DNA from: Clostridia bacterium
Lineage (GTDB): Bacteria > Bacillota > Clostridia > Oscillospirales > Acutalibacteraceae
Assembly: GCA_017503135.1 (NCBI GenBank)
Contig: JAFVTQ010000002.1
Coordinates: forward strand, 107,502 to 171,501
Length of the DNA: 64,000 nucleotides
Reading direction: 5' to 3'
Position 1 is the first letter of the stretch, and every line of letters begins with the position of its first letter. Under the pieces are notes generated by a model, which was given only the letters and a program-made list of their open reading frames with translations, was not told where the DNA came from and did not search any database. This document shows, piece after piece, positions 24,801-33,025 of the stretch. A program made the position numbers and the translations under genes.

Positions 24801-25345
24801 AAAAAGTCAACAATTCCACCGCGCACAGAGAATTGCCCAACGCCCTCAACTGCGTCAACTCGGGTGTATCCTGCACAGTTTAGTGACATAACAATGTTTT
24901 CAAGTGTTGTTTCTTCGTCTTTCTTTAAAAGCACAGACTTTTGTCTTAATATTTCAGGTGGCACGGTGTATGAAACTGATGCCTCTGCACTTGCTACCAC
25001 AATATCGCAACGGTTATCGAGCATTCTGCGAAGAACTTTTATTCTTTTTTGTTCATATTCATAGCTCTGTGAGTCGGTTGTATAAAAAGAAAAACTGCGT
25101 GACGAATATTGCAAAGCAGACACACCAAAAGCGGTCAAATCTTCACAAAGTCGCACAGCAGTTGCATCGTCGGGCACGACAACAAGGGCCTTTTTTTCAA
25201 GACCCCCCACTAACGCAGAAATTATGTGTGCCTTTTGAACGGGTGTTAATCCCAAGATACCTTGCGGAAGAAATCCTTTTTTTAAGCTGTTCAGCACACC
25301 TTGAAATTCTGCAGAATTTTTAATTGCATTTGTAAATGCGGACAT
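21866..25345 (-). CDS. mfd: Transcription-repair coupling factor
   Basis: 1159 residues, normal length. Mfd removes RNA polymerase stalled at lesions and recruits UvrA. Visible are the UvrB-homology module (about 1-350), an RNA polymerase-interaction domain (about 480-560), the RecG-like translocase with Walker A GDVGFGKTEVA and DEEQ box VDEEQRFGV, the helicase half with QLRGRVGRSARRASAYL, and the C-terminal TRCF domain. It lies 10 bases after pth; glmU-pth-mfd resembles the Bacillus order. Confidence 0.97.
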   Translation of the reverse strand: MSAFTNAIKNSAEFQGVLNSLKKGFLPQGILGLTPVQKAHIISALVGGLEKKALVVVPDDATAVRLCEDLTAFGVSALQYSSRSFSFYTTDSQSYEYEQKRIKVLRRMLDNRCDIVVASAEASVSYTVPPEILRQKSVLLKKDEETTLENIVMSLNCAGYTRVDAVEGVGQFSVRGGIVDFFSPDDEDPVRIELWGDTVDTMCRFDIVSQRRTVNMDEILIAPSKEIIIDNSDDLIDKINCLASSIRGKKTDIIREKLYADIDRLKGGLSVGSADKYLPLIYSPATIFDYAKDYLLFCFETGGIKEKVSSSQKLLYEDIKACVDDGTLCKGLDKFTLTFNELVEKYEQFGATYVDNFARGSFDTPVKSLTTFNGGTLPIWNGKLDVLIEDLKPVVSKDSTVIVFAGTEKSAKNLSETLNDEDFTSVYFPVIPAKFPKGAVCVLSGSLTSGFSFPREKLYVFTYSKVYQSKTKRRNTGFKARDTIHSLDELRKGDYIVHSIHGIGIFDGVTQLEANKIIKDYIKIKYAKSDVLYVPVTQLDLVSKYIGPHEDDGKALKLNRLGGGEWEKTRSKVRSAVKDMADQLIKLYSQRLHSEGYAFSPDIDMQTDFERRFEFEETGDQLRSIDEIKSDMEKPYPMDRLLCGDVGFGKTEVALRAVFKCIADGKQCAILVPTTILALQHYQTILKRFEGFPIEAEMLSRFRTPTQRSKIIKSINSGFIDIVVGTHSLISKNVKFKDLGLLIVDEEQRFGVAQKEKLKEMFPGVDVLTLSATPIPRTLNMAMSGIRDMSVIEEAPSDRFPVQTYVVEHNMALLCEAMEKELRRGGQVYFLHNHVYTIDGVALSIQEFLPDARIKTAHGKMNEEELSEIWRDLMNGEIDILVCTTIIETGVDVPNANTLIIEDADKLGLAQLHQLRGRVGRSARRASAYLTYKRDKNLSEVAYKRLQAIREYTEFGSGFKIAMRDLEIRGAGNLLGAQQHGHLASVGYDMYMKLLSEAISQEKGEKPKQKECLIDLQINAHIPDQYISALSQRLTVYRRIADIRTFQDAEDVRDELRDRFGDVPPSVDGLIEVSLCRNTAASMGIFEIGQRGDIIALYCEDIDASLVLDLSSILRGRISVTQKGKKSINVKKLDNQNSLDTLKEIFEAIESINASRKGD

Positions 25346-25355
25346 AGTTTTTGCC

Positions 25356-25970
25356 TCAACTATTATATAAGTTCATTGCCTTTTCTATGTTATTATCAAG
25401 CATAAGCTCGAGAGCCTTGCAAGCATTACTGAGTGCAGGCTCAAGCGCTTTTAACTCGTCTTTTTTGAATTCTGAAATTACCCAATCAATAAGGTCATAG
25501 TCAGGGTGTGGCTTTTTACCACATCCTAATTTAATTCTTGGAAATTGGTCAGAATTGAGATGATAAATAATACTCTTTATTCCGTTGTGACCGCCATCAG
25601 TACCTTTTCTTCTGATACGAAGTTTGCCAACATCAAGAGAAATGTCATCATAAATTACAATAACCTTTTCTGCAGGAATTTTATAAAATGATGCACATTC
25701 TCTAACGGCTTCACCGCTGTTATTCATAAATGTCTGTGGTTTCATGACAATACAACGATGACCGTTTATATTGGTATCACAAATGAGTGATTTGAATTTG
25801 AGTCTGTCAATTCTTATATTTAATTTATCTGAAAGCATATCCAAGCACAAAAAACCTGAGTTGTGTCGTGTATAAGTATATTTGTTGCCGGGGTTTCCAA
25901 GTCCCACCACTAAAAATTCAGGTGCACCCGTAGGTGTTGTGCTTGTCTGTCTTCTGAATCTGTTGAACAT
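25356..25970 (-). CDS. pth: Peptidyl-tRNA hydrolase
   Basis: 204 residues. Releases peptides from peptidyl-tRNAs that drop off the ribosome. Motifs: VVGLGNPG (residues 22-29), TRHNSG with the catalytic His, KPQTFMNNSGEAV and GTDGGHNGIKSI. A non-conserved extension of about 20 residues precedes the first motif. It lies 12 bases after glmU and 10 bases before mfd. Its job is directly relevant to the minigene RNA at 4.2 kb, since minigene translation is known in other systems to release peptidyl-tRNA. Confidence 0.96.
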   Translation of the reverse strand: MFNRFRRQTSTTPTGAPEFLVVGLGNPGNKYTYTRHNSGFLCLDMLSDKLNIRIDRLKFKSLICDTNINGHRCIVMKPQTFMNNSGEAVRECASFYKIPAEKVIVIYDDISLDVGKLRIRRKGTDGGHNGIKSIIYHLNSDQFPRIKLGCGKKPHPDYDLIDWVISEFKKDELKALEPALSNACKALELMLDNNIEKAMNLYNS

Positions 25971-25982
25971 ATTTTGTTTCCT

Positions 25983-27386
25983 TTATTTTGAGTATTTGTC
26001 TTTATTTGCAATGCGCCAACCAATTTTGTTGACCTGTTTTGCTCTTGCGATTCCAAGTGAGTCTTCAGGCACATCTTCTGTGATTGTTGAGCCAGCAGCA
26101 GTATATGCACCATCACCAACAGTAACAGGAGCAATAAGATTTGTGTTGCAACCGATAAACACATCATCACCAATAACTGTGCGATGTTTGTTTCGTCCGT
26201 CATAGTTTACTGTAACTGTGCCACAACCAAAGTTTACGCGCTTGCCAACATCTGCGTCACCAACATAGGTAAGGTGAGAAACCTTTGTGCCTTCATCAAT
26301 TTTTGAATTTTTAACTTCAACAAAGTTGCCGAGATGCACATTGTCGCCAACAACTGAGTTAGGTCTTATATGCACAAAAGGACCAATGTCAGCACCATTT
26401 TTAACTGTTGACTGATAGCATTGAACGTTGTTTAACTTTGCGTTATCTTCAATAATACTATCGCTGATAATTGAGTTTGGACCAATCACACAATTTTTGC
26501 CGATTTTTGAGTTGCCCTTGATAATTGTGTTAGGCAAAATCTGAGTATCAATACCGATTTCAACACCGGGCTCAATAATAACGCCGTCAGCATAAGGAAT
26601 ATTAACACCTGCAGAAAGGTGGAACTCAATTTCTTGCATTTTAGCATAGGTGTTAAGCTCCATAAGTTGTAATCTGTTGTTTGCACCAAGAATAATGTCA
26701 GAGCGAGGGGCAAAGAATGTATCTGCTTTTGCACCAAGTTCAATGAGAATTGAAACTGCGTCAACAAGGTTATAATGTCCGTTTGCTCTTGGTGGAAGCT
26801 GATTTAAAATATCTCTAAGTTTTGATGCTTTGAACCAGAAAGTACCTGATGAAATTTCATTTATTCTCTTAACATCGCTGTCTGCATCTTGTTCTTCAAT
26901 AATGCCGACAAAATCCCTTGAAGTGTTGCGGATAATTCTGCCGTAGCCAAAAGGCTTGCCAACAATTGCGGTAATAACTGTAATATCATTATGTGATGCA
27001 AGGTGATGAGTGAATGCACCGTGAATTGTGTTAGCATCAAGAAAAGGAGTGTCACCGTTTAAGATGAGCACATGACCGTCTTCTTTTGCGATTTCTTCAA
27101 TATATGGGAGTGCTTGCATAACAGCGTGAGCAGTACCAAGTGGAGTTTCTTGCTCAACTGTATCGATATTATTTTCAGGGAAAGTTTTTGCAAGATAATT
27201 CTTGATATAATTGTCTTTTGCCGGAACAACTGTAACAATCTTTTTAATGCCTGAGCTCACAACAGAAGATGCCACACAACCAACAAGTGGTTTGCCCATA
27301 ACCTCTGCCATAACTGATGGCATTCCTGATTTTAAGAGTGTGCCTGTAGCACCTGCCATAATAATTGCCAAGCCGTTTCTACTCAT
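25983..27386 (-). CDS. glmU: GlmU-like protein with degenerate uridyltransferase signature
   Basis: 467 residues. The C-terminal left-handed beta-helix acetyltransferase is intact: IRPNSVV, GNFVEVKNS, SHLTYVGDADVG, GCGTVTVNYDG, NKHRTVIGDD. The N-terminal nucleotidyltransferase fold is present (PLGTAHAV, LNGDTPF, GYGRIIR), but key residues differ from the E. coli pattern: GTRM is GTLL (Arg lost), PKVLH is PSVMA (Lys lost) and the NTG metal-binding Asn is Ser (ISSGTF). The UDP-GlcNAc-forming half may be weak or altered. I chose ATG 27386 behind GGGGGTAT; the longer reading adds 33 non-conserved residues. Confidence 0.9.
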   Translation of the reverse strand: MSRNGLAIIMAGATGTLLKSGMPSVMAEVMGKPLVGCVASSVVSSGIKKIVTVVPAKDNYIKNYLAKTFPENNIDTVEQETPLGTAHAVMQALPYIEEIAKEDGHVLILNGDTPFLDANTIHGAFTHHLASHNDITVITAIVGKPFGYGRIIRNTSRDFVGIIEEQDADSDVKRINEISSGTFWFKASKLRDILNQLPPRANGHYNLVDAVSILIELGAKADTFFAPRSDIILGANNRLQLMELNTYAKMQEIEFHLSAGVNIPYADGVIIEPGVEIGIDTQILPNTIIKGNSKIGKNCVIGPNSIISDSIIEDNAKLNNVQCYQSTVKNGADIGPFVHIRPNSVVGDNVHLGNFVEVKNSKIDEGTKVSHLTYVGDADVGKRVNFGCGTVTVNYDGRNKHRTVIGDDVFIGCNTNLIAPVTVGDGAYTAAGSTITEDVPEDSLGIARAKQVNKIGWRIANKDKYSK

Positions 27387-27426
27387 AAAAATATACCCCC
27401 AATATAAAGTATATATAATTAAATAA

Positions 27427-27455
27427 ATATTATCATAAATTATATGTATTTTCAA
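27427..27455 (-). promoter_or_regulatory. Promoter of glmU-pth-mfd
   Basis: On the minus strand TTGAAA (27455-27450), a 17-base spacer, TAATAT (27432-27427). Confidence 0.6.
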
Positions 27456-27478
27456 CTCTTTTTTGAGTGTGCACTTCA

Positions 27479-27507
27479 TTGACAAAACGGTGTTTCAATG
27501 ATATATT
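27479..27507 (+). promoter_or_regulatory. Promoter of glycosyltransferase gene
   Basis: TTGACA at 27479-27484, a 17-base spacer, TATATT at 27502-27507. A GGAGGAAG site follows. Confidence 0.8.
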
Positions 27508-27541
27508 TAAATAGTTATCAATATTTTGGAGGAAGTTTTAA

Positions 27542-28471
27542 GTGCTTTCAGTAATTATTCCGTCATATAATGAAGAATTGAATATTGAACTCGCAGCAGA
27601 AACTGTCACAAAGCTTCTCAAAAATGAGAATATTTCTTGCGAATTGATTTTTGTGGACGACGGTTCAAAGGATAAAACCTTTGAGAAAATCTGTGAATGC
27701 AGTGAGAAATATAACGAAGTCAAAGGGCTTACATTCAGTCGTAACTTTGGCAAAGAAGCAGCAATTTATGCAGGTCTTAAAGAGGCAAAGGGCGACTGTG
27801 CAGTTATTCTCGATTGTGATTTGCAGTTTCCACCTGAAAAGATTATTGAGATGTATTCTCTTTGGCAAGAAGGCTTTGAAATTGTTGAGGGTGTGAAATC
27901 TGACCGTGGCAACGAATCTGTATTCTATAAACTTTTTGCAAAGAGTTTTTATAAAATGATGAGTTATTTTATCGGTGTTGATATGCAGTCAACATCCGAC
28001 TTTAAGCTTATTGACAGAAAGGTTATTGACACACTTCTCTCGTTACCTGAAAGAAACACATTTTTCAGAGCGCTTTCATTCTGGTCGGGCTTTAAATCAA
28101 CTCAGGTTGAATTTGAAGTCAGACAAAGAGAAAACGGACAAAGCAAATGGAGTCTTAAAGGGCTCACAAAATATGCAATTTCAAATGTAACATCATTTAC
28201 TACTGCTCCATTACAGCTCATAACCGTATTCGGTAGCATTTTGCTTGTTTTCTTGGCAGGTATGTCGGTGCAGACCCTTGTGCGCTTCTTGTTAGGACAA
28301 TCGGCAGAAGGCTTTACAACAGTAATTTTACTCTTGCTTTTAATCGGCGGAAGTCTTATGATGGCACTTGGAATAATCGGCTATTATATCGCAAGAATTT
28401 ATGAAGAAGTCAAAGGCAGACCCCGATATATAATTTCAAAAAAGACAAAAGAAGAAAAGAATGAAGAATAA
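27542..28471 (+). CDS. Family 2 glycosyltransferase (polyprenyl-phosphate sugar synthase type)
   Basis: 309 residues. The N-terminal GT-A domain has VIIPSYNEE, VDDGSKDKT and the DxD-like LDCDLQFPPE, and resembles dolichol-phosphate mannose synthase and the GtrB/CsbB proteins that load a sugar onto undecaprenyl phosphate. Two TM helices near the C terminus (about 225-285) anchor it. Probable role is supplying a lipid-linked sugar for cell-wall polymer decoration; the sugar is unknown. GTG start at 27542 nine bases after GGAGG. Monocistronic. Confidence 0.87.
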   Translation: MLSVIIPSYNEELNIELAAETVTKLLKNENISCELIFVDDGSKDKTFEKICECSEKYNEVKGLTFSRNFGKEAAIYAGLKEAKGDCAVILDCDLQFPPEKIIEMYSLWQEGFEIVEGVKSDRGNESVFYKLFAKSFYKMMSYFIGVDMQSTSDFKLIDRKVIDTLLSLPERNTFFRALSFWSGFKSTQVEFEVRQRENGQSKWSLKGLTKYAISNVTSFTTAPLQLITVFGSILLVFLAGMSVQTLVRFLLGQSAEGFTTVILLLLLIGGSLMMALGIIGYYIARIYEEVKGRPRYIISKKTKEEKNEE

Positions 28472-28499
28472 TAGCAAAAATAGTTTTGTTAAACACAAA

Positions 28500-28530
28500 A
28501 GCAGAGATTAAACATCTCTGCTTCTTTTTG
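28500..28530 (+). terminator. Terminator of glycosyltransferase gene
   Basis: Stem 28501-28508 / 28514-28521 followed by TTCTTTTT. Confidence 0.75.
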
Positions 28531-28534
28531 TGTC

Positions 28535-30097
28535 CTATTCAAAAATAATTGTTGTAATGCTTTTTTCTGGAAGTGTGATTTCCGTTTTTGTGCCTTTATA
28601 GGTTTCTTCCATTTGTTTTTCTTGTGTTGTTGTGTAAACTGTCATATTATCGCGGTCAACTTTGATATTTAATTCTCTTTCGTTGCCTTCATTAACTACA
28701 ACAGTAACGATTTTGCCGTCTGGTGTGAGATATGAAACTGTGTTTACAAGATATTTTGTGACCGTTGTGATTTTTTCACCATTTTCGTTGGTTTCTTCAA
28801 CTAATGTAACATCGTTAATATTCTTTTCTGACTGAATTTTTGTGCTACCCACAGGAATAAACTTGCTGAAATGAGCAACTGCATAATATCTCATTGCAAT
28901 TTCAATTTCACTTAAATCTGCATTACCTGCCAAAAGTCCGTCAGAATATTTTTTGCCATCGTCACCAATGCCGATACCGTTAACACCAACCCACGCTGTC
29001 CATGAATTGATATTGCTGAAATTCAAATCATTTGCCATTGTTCTTGCCTGTAAAAGTGCGCCGTCGATTGAATCAATTGGTGCTGTACAAGGCAAATGAC
29101 ACCACTCAGACATTTCAACTGTAATATCAGGTGTTTTTTCTTCTATCCATTCACCAAGACCGATTTTATTATGTAACTGCTCATCTGACCAATAACTATG
29201 ATATGACAAATTGCCAAGATATGGACGAATTTCTGCATCATTATAGAGATATTCAAACCATTCATAAAGTCTATGCCCGATTTCGCCTGACTCAGGTCCT
29301 GAAAGTTTAACATCGAGATTTCTCTCTTTGATTTCTTTCACGAATGCACGATAAACACCATAAATATCTTCTGAATTATAGAAACAACCCTCTTGGCTCT
29401 GATTTACACTTGCTTGACCCCAAGACCAGTTTGGTTCGTTAATTGGGCTTATGTATTTAACAGGCACACCTTTTTTGATAAAATGCTCTGCGATTGTGCA
29501 GAAATATTCGGCATAAGCTTCATAATTCTCTTTTGGAAGATTGCTAACCCACCAGTTTTCATTACCGTAAGCTCTGCCGTTGAGAGTCATTGAATAATGT
29601 GGTGAGTTTGCAAAAAGCACAACTGTATCAACGCAACCATAAGAAAGTGCTAAATCGAGCATTTTTTGTGCATTTGCATCACGGGTAAAATCATATTCAT
29701 ATTCGCCAGTTGCTTCGTTGTAAACATAAAAACTTTCTGTCTTGCGCCAAGGGTCAGTAATTTTTGTGTTTGGGTTATCTGCAGAGCCTGCGCCAATATT
29801 ATAACGATAAATATTAAGTCCTAAACCATCTTTACTATAAAGAAGTTTGATGATTTCTTCACCGTTCTCACTCTTACCTGCAATTTGTGACCACCAGCAA
29901 GCAGAAGCACCAAAGCCATCAAGCACTCTACCCTTTTCATTTTCGTCAATAGTAATTGTCAAATCAGCTGTTTGTGATTTTTCAATAAAACCATCTGTAT
30001 TCCAGAAAATCTTATCAAAAAATACTGAAAAAACAATTATTACAGTTGCTAACAATATGGCAACTATTGGAATTATAATTTTCAACGCCTTTTTCAT
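28535..30097 (-). CDS. Membrane-anchored glycoside hydrolase family 30 enzyme
   Basis: 520 residues. An N-terminal TM or signal-anchor segment (about 5-28) places the enzyme outside the cell. The GH30 (beta/alpha)8 barrel begins GFGASACWWSQIAG. The acid/base Glu is in YISPINEPNWSWG and the nucleophile Glu in VEMSEWCHLP; a C-terminal beta domain follows. GH30 members cleave beta-linked polysaccharides (beta-1,6-glucan, beta-1,6-galactan, xylan or glucosylceramide); the linkage cannot be assigned. A close paralog without export signal lies at 37426. Confidence 0.88.
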   Translation of the reverse strand: MKKALKIIIPIVAILLATVIIVFSVFFDKIFWNTDGFIEKSQTADLTITIDENEKGRVLDGFGASACWWSQIAGKSENGEEIIKLLYSKDGLGLNIYRYNIGAGSADNPNTKITDPWRKTESFYVYNEATGEYEYDFTRDANAQKMLDLALSYGCVDTVVLFANSPHYSMTLNGRAYGNENWWVSNLPKENYEAYAEYFCTIAEHFIKKGVPVKYISPINEPNWSWGQASVNQSQEGCFYNSEDIYGVYRAFVKEIKERNLDVKLSGPESGEIGHRLYEWFEYLYNDAEIRPYLGNLSYHSYWSDEQLHNKIGLGEWIEEKTPDITVEMSEWCHLPCTAPIDSIDGALLQARTMANDLNFSNINSWTAWVGVNGIGIGDDGKKYSDGLLAGNADLSEIEIAMRYYAVAHFSKFIPVGSTKIQSEKNINDVTLVEETNENGEKITTVTKYLVNTVSYLTPDGKIVTVVVNEGNERELNIKVDRDNMTVYTTTQEKQMEETYKGTKTEITLPEKSITTIIFE

Positions 30098-30112
30098 ATC
30101 TTTCTCCTATTA

Positions 30113-30137
30113 AAAAAGCGGGGTTTTCACCCCGCTG
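30113..30137 (-). terminator. Terminator of hpf
   Basis: Stem AGCGGGG / CCCCGCT (30116-30135) followed on the minus strand by six T, ten bases past the hpf stop. Confidence 0.8.
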
Positions 30138-30146
30138 TATTTTGTT

Positions 30147-30668
30147 TTATTCAATCTCGGGTTCGATGAGACCATAGCCTCCGTCATTTCTTTTATAAAC
30201 CACGCAAATCTGGTCATTCTCTGCATTTCTGAACATATAGAACATATGCCCTATAAGATTCATTTGCAAGATTGCTTCTTCAACAGTTTCAGGTTTTAAA
30301 ACAACTGTTTTTGTTCTCACAATCTCAATTTCATCTTCATCTGCCACATCGCCCAAAGCATCATCAAAAGAAACATCACGAAGCTTCTTTTCAAGTCTTG
30401 TTTTGTTCTTTCTGATTTGACGGATGAGAGAATCAACGCAACTATCAAGTGCGTCTTCTAAATCATCACTGCGTTCTTGTGCACGGAAAATCATACCTTT
30501 TCTTGTAAGTGTGATTTCACAGATTTTCACATTCTTTTCAACTGTTGCAGTGATTTTAGCCGTTGCGTCAGGTCCAAAGAATTTTTCAACTTTTAAAAGT
30601 TTTTCTTCGGCTCTTGCTTTAAAGCTTTCTCTTGGTGTACATTTACGTCCGATAATAGTGATATTCAC
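30147..30668 (-). CDS. hpf: Ribosome hibernation-promoting factor, long form
   Basis: 173 residues. The N-terminal S30AE/RaiA domain (MNITIIGRKCTPRESFKARAEEKLLKVEKFFG) binds the 30S decoding region. The C-terminal dimerisation domain (KPETVEEAILQMNLIGHMFYMFRNAENDQICVVYKRNDGGYGLIEP) is the hallmark of the long HPF that forms 100S ribosomes in stationary phase. Good ribosome-binding site. Stands alone with its own terminator. Confidence 0.95.
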   Translation of the reverse strand: MNITIIGRKCTPRESFKARAEEKLLKVEKFFGPDATAKITATVEKNVKICEITLTRKGMIFRAQERSDDLEDALDSCVDSLIRQIRKNKTRLEKKLRDVSFDDALGDVADEDEIEIVRTKTVVLKPETVEEAILQMNLIGHMFYMFRNAENDQICVVYKRNDGGYGLIEPEIE

Positions 30669-30786
30669 AACGACATCTCCTTTGCGTTTATAATTGGGAT
30701 TTTTTCTTGTCCCAATTATAATATATCACATTTGCACAGAAAAATAAAGTAGTTTATAAAAATTTTATTTAATTTTTACAAGTATT

Positions 30787-31626
30787 TCATAAAATTGCCG
30801 TTTTATGACGAGTTACATGGCAACCAACATTAACTGCAACAGGAAGCCCTGCAATATGGGTCGGTGCAGTTTCAATATTAACAGCGAGTGCCGTTGTTTT
30901 GCCACCAAATCCCTGTGGACCTATATTGGTTTCATTGATTCTTTTGAGCAATTCTTCTTCCATCTCTTTATATAATTCTTTTGAATTTCGCATTCCCACA
31001 TCTCTGCAAAGTGCTTTTTTTGAAAGAATTGCACAAGATTCAAAATCGCCACCGATACCAACGCCCAACACAATTGGTGGACAAGGGTTGCCCCCTGCTA
31101 TTTTCACAGTTTCAACAACAAAATCCATTATATCTTCTTTTGTTGCAGATGGTGTGAACATTTTAATTCTGCTCATATTCTCGCTGCCAAATCCCTTTGG
31201 TGCAACTGTGAGCTTTATTTTGTCGCCTGATACAAGTCGAGTGTGAATCACAGCAGGTGTGTTGTCTTGGGTATTAACTCTTTCCAGTGGGTCTGACACA
31301 ATTGATTTTCTCAAAAGTCCGTCAACATAGCCTTTTTTAACACCTTCATTGATTGCGTCTTCAAAATCACCTATTATGTGCACATCCTGACCTATTTCTG
31401 CAAAAACAACAGCCATACCTGTATCCTGACAAATTGGAATATCCAATTCTTTTGCACAATCAAGGTTTAAAAGCAAATCACCCATAATATTTTTGGGCAG
31501 CTCTTTTTCTTCATTTTTATATCCACAAGAAATGCAATTAACCAAACTATCTGGCAAAACCTTATTTGCTTCAATACAAAGTTTTGCGATTATTTCTGTT
31601 ATCTGCTCTGCTTTGATTTCTCTCAT
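30787..31626 (-). CDS. Class I fumarate hydratase alpha subunit (FumA/TtdA N-terminal type)
   Basis: 279 residues. Iron-sulfur hydro-lyase alpha chain that with a beta chain interconverts fumarate and malate (or dehydrates tartrate). The three expected cluster cysteines are in ICQDTG, GNPCPPIVLGVGIGG and AVNVGCHVTRH. I chose ATG 31626 behind AGGTGAT rather than the upstream in-frame TTG. No beta-subunit gene is adjacent or elsewhere in the window, unusual for a split class I fumarase; it lies downstream of yabR instead. Confidence 0.88.
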   Translation of the reverse strand: MREIKAEQITEIIAKLCIEANKVLPDSLVNCISCGYKNEEKELPKNIMGDLLLNLDCAKELDIPICQDTGMAVVFAEIGQDVHIIGDFEDAINEGVKKGYVDGLLRKSIVSDPLERVNTQDNTPAVIHTRLVSGDKIKLTVAPKGFGSENMSRIKMFTPSATKEDIMDFVVETVKIAGGNPCPPIVLGVGIGGDFESCAILSKKALCRDVGMRNSKELYKEMEEELLKRINETNIGPQGFGGKTTALAVNIETAPTHIAGLPVAVNVGCHVTRHKTAIL

Positions 31627-31673
31627 TATATCACCTAACAAAAAAGGACAGTATTTATTTACTGCCCCGTTTT

Positions 31674-32126
31674 TTATTTTGAACCTCTGCGATAGCCGTT
31701 GCTACCACCGCCACGTCTGTCAGTGCTACGTTTAATATCGCTCATTTTGTCTTCGCTCTGAGCCTTAAATTTTGCCATCATATCTTCAAAAGACATTGGG
31801 CCAGACTGTTCTTCTTGTGGTTTGCCTTGCCAACCACGATTAACGTTTTTTTGTGGTCTTGGTTTTTTCTCAATTTTTGGCTTTTCCGGTTCGGGCATAG
31901 CCTTTTTAATTGAAAGACTTGCTTTGCCCTTTTCATTAATTTCAATTACTTTGACCTTAACTGCATCACCTTCGGCAAGGTGCTCAGTAATGTCATTTAC
32001 ATACTCATTTGAAACCTCAGAAATATGTACCATACCTGTTGTTCCGTCTTCGAGCTTAACAAATGCTCCGAACTTAGTCAAACCTGTCACTGTTCCGTCA
32101 TATACGGAACCGATGTCAATCTGCAT
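31674..32126 (-). CDS. yabR: S1 RNA-binding domain protein (YabR-like)
   Basis: 150 residues. One S1 OB-fold domain at the N terminus (MQIDIGSVYDGTVTGLTKFGAFVKLEDGTTGMVHISEVS) is followed by a low-complexity, basic C-terminal tail ending RRGGGSNGYRRGSK. The Bacillus homologue YabR is a general RNA-binding protein of unclear target. Start ATG 32126 keeps the S1 domain complete; GGGGAGG lies 12 bases upstream. Last gene of the yabP-yabQ-divIC-yabR cluster. Confidence 0.85.
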   Translation of the reverse strand: MQIDIGSVYDGTVTGLTKFGAFVKLEDGTTGMVHISEVSNEYVNDITEHLAEGDAVKVKVIEINEKGKASLSIKKAMPEPEKPKIEKKPRPQKNVNRGWQGKPQEEQSGPMSFEDMMAKFKAQSEDKMSDIKRSTDRRGGGSNGYRRGSK

Positions 32127-32161
32127 AAAACTGCATATCCTCCCCAATTAAAGCTTTCGCT

Positions 32162-32473
32162 TTATGCTCCCGGTGTTACATCGTAGAACACCTTTTCACC
32201 CGGCATAACAAAGCCCAATTTTTCACGAGCAACCTGTTCAATATATGAACTTTTATCCTCATTAGAAACGATTTCTTCAAGTCTTTCGTTTTCTTTGAGT
32301 TGTTGCTGATATGCAGCGTTTTTCTCATTCAACTCTGCTTTTTGTTCTCTGATGTCAAGTTGAAGTCCAATAAAAGTAATCACAAAATAGCCAATGAGCA
32401 AAACAAGCGCCAATGTAAGAATAAAGCTCTTTGACTGAACACGTTTTGTCTTTTGTGCTTTTGTGCTTGCCAT
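32162..32473 (-). CDS. divIC: Septum formation initiator, DivIC/FtsB family
   Basis: 103 residues. A short cytoplasmic N terminus, one TM helix (about 17-37) and an extracytoplasmic coiled coil (about 40-75) ending with the conserved YIEQVAREKLGFVMPGEKVFYDV block. DivIC/FtsB proteins form the FtsL-DivIC-DivIB division complex. It sits between yabQ and yabR, the usual position in spore-forming Firmicutes. Confidence 0.9.
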   Translation of the reverse strand: MASTKAQKTKRVQSKSFILTLALVLLIGYFVITFIGLQLDIREQKAELNEKNAAYQQQLKENERLEEIVSNEDKSSYIEQVAREKLGFVMPGEKVFYDVTPGA

Positions 32474-32476
32474 TTA

Positions 32477-33025
32477 TTACACTTCCTTTTCTTGTGAAAC
32501 TACGTTTTTCACCATTTTAACACCTTGATTATACAACAAGTGCTTATGCAGTTTCAAGTGGAATTTTGATTTATTTTTAATCTTTTTGCCCTTTTTATGC
32601 CATTTCTTTGCAAATTTTTCCAAAAGAGTTTTTAGTTTTTTGAAAACCCAGACAAAAGGGAACAAAATGATTTTTAAAATTTTCGATATAACCTTTTTTG
32701 TTATGCTCAAGATTTTTTCGCTTGCAGTAAATACTACAACACCCAATGAGAAATAGTAAATTGAAAAGCCTATACCCTCACCCAAGAGTAAAAACGCACG
32801 GATATCCCCTTCGTTGACAACAAGAAAGAAAAGATATGAGCAAAATCCTAAAAAAACAAAATATAGCAAATCAAAAACTAAAATCACCTTTTTGCTTTTT
32901 GAGATGCTTATTCTCACAATTCTCACAAGGTCATAAAAAATACCCATCAAAAAACCAAAGCCCAATGATAATAAAAAGCCTTTTGTCTGGTCAGCAAGAC
33001 TTAGAGAATAAATATAATCCGTCAT
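32477..33025 (-). CDS. yabQ: Spore cortex biosynthesis protein YabQ
   Basis: 182 residues. Four or five TM helices in the first 120 residues (starting DQTKGFLLSLGFGFLMGIFYDLVRIVR, the family signature), then a very basic cytoplasmic tail (KKWHKKGKKIKNKSKF). In Bacillus YabQ is needed for cortex formation and localises to the outer forespore membrane. It overlaps yabP by four bases (ATGA) and lies three bases before divIC. Confidence 0.9.
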   Translation of the reverse strand: MTDYIYSLSLADQTKGFLLSLGFGFLMGIFYDLVRIVRISISKSKKVILVFDLLYFVFLGFCSYLFFLVVNEGDIRAFLLLGEGIGFSIYYFSLGVVVFTASEKILSITKKVISKILKIILFPFVWVFKKLKTLLEKFAKKWHKKGKKIKNKSKFHLKLHKHLLYNQGVKMVKNVVSQEKEV

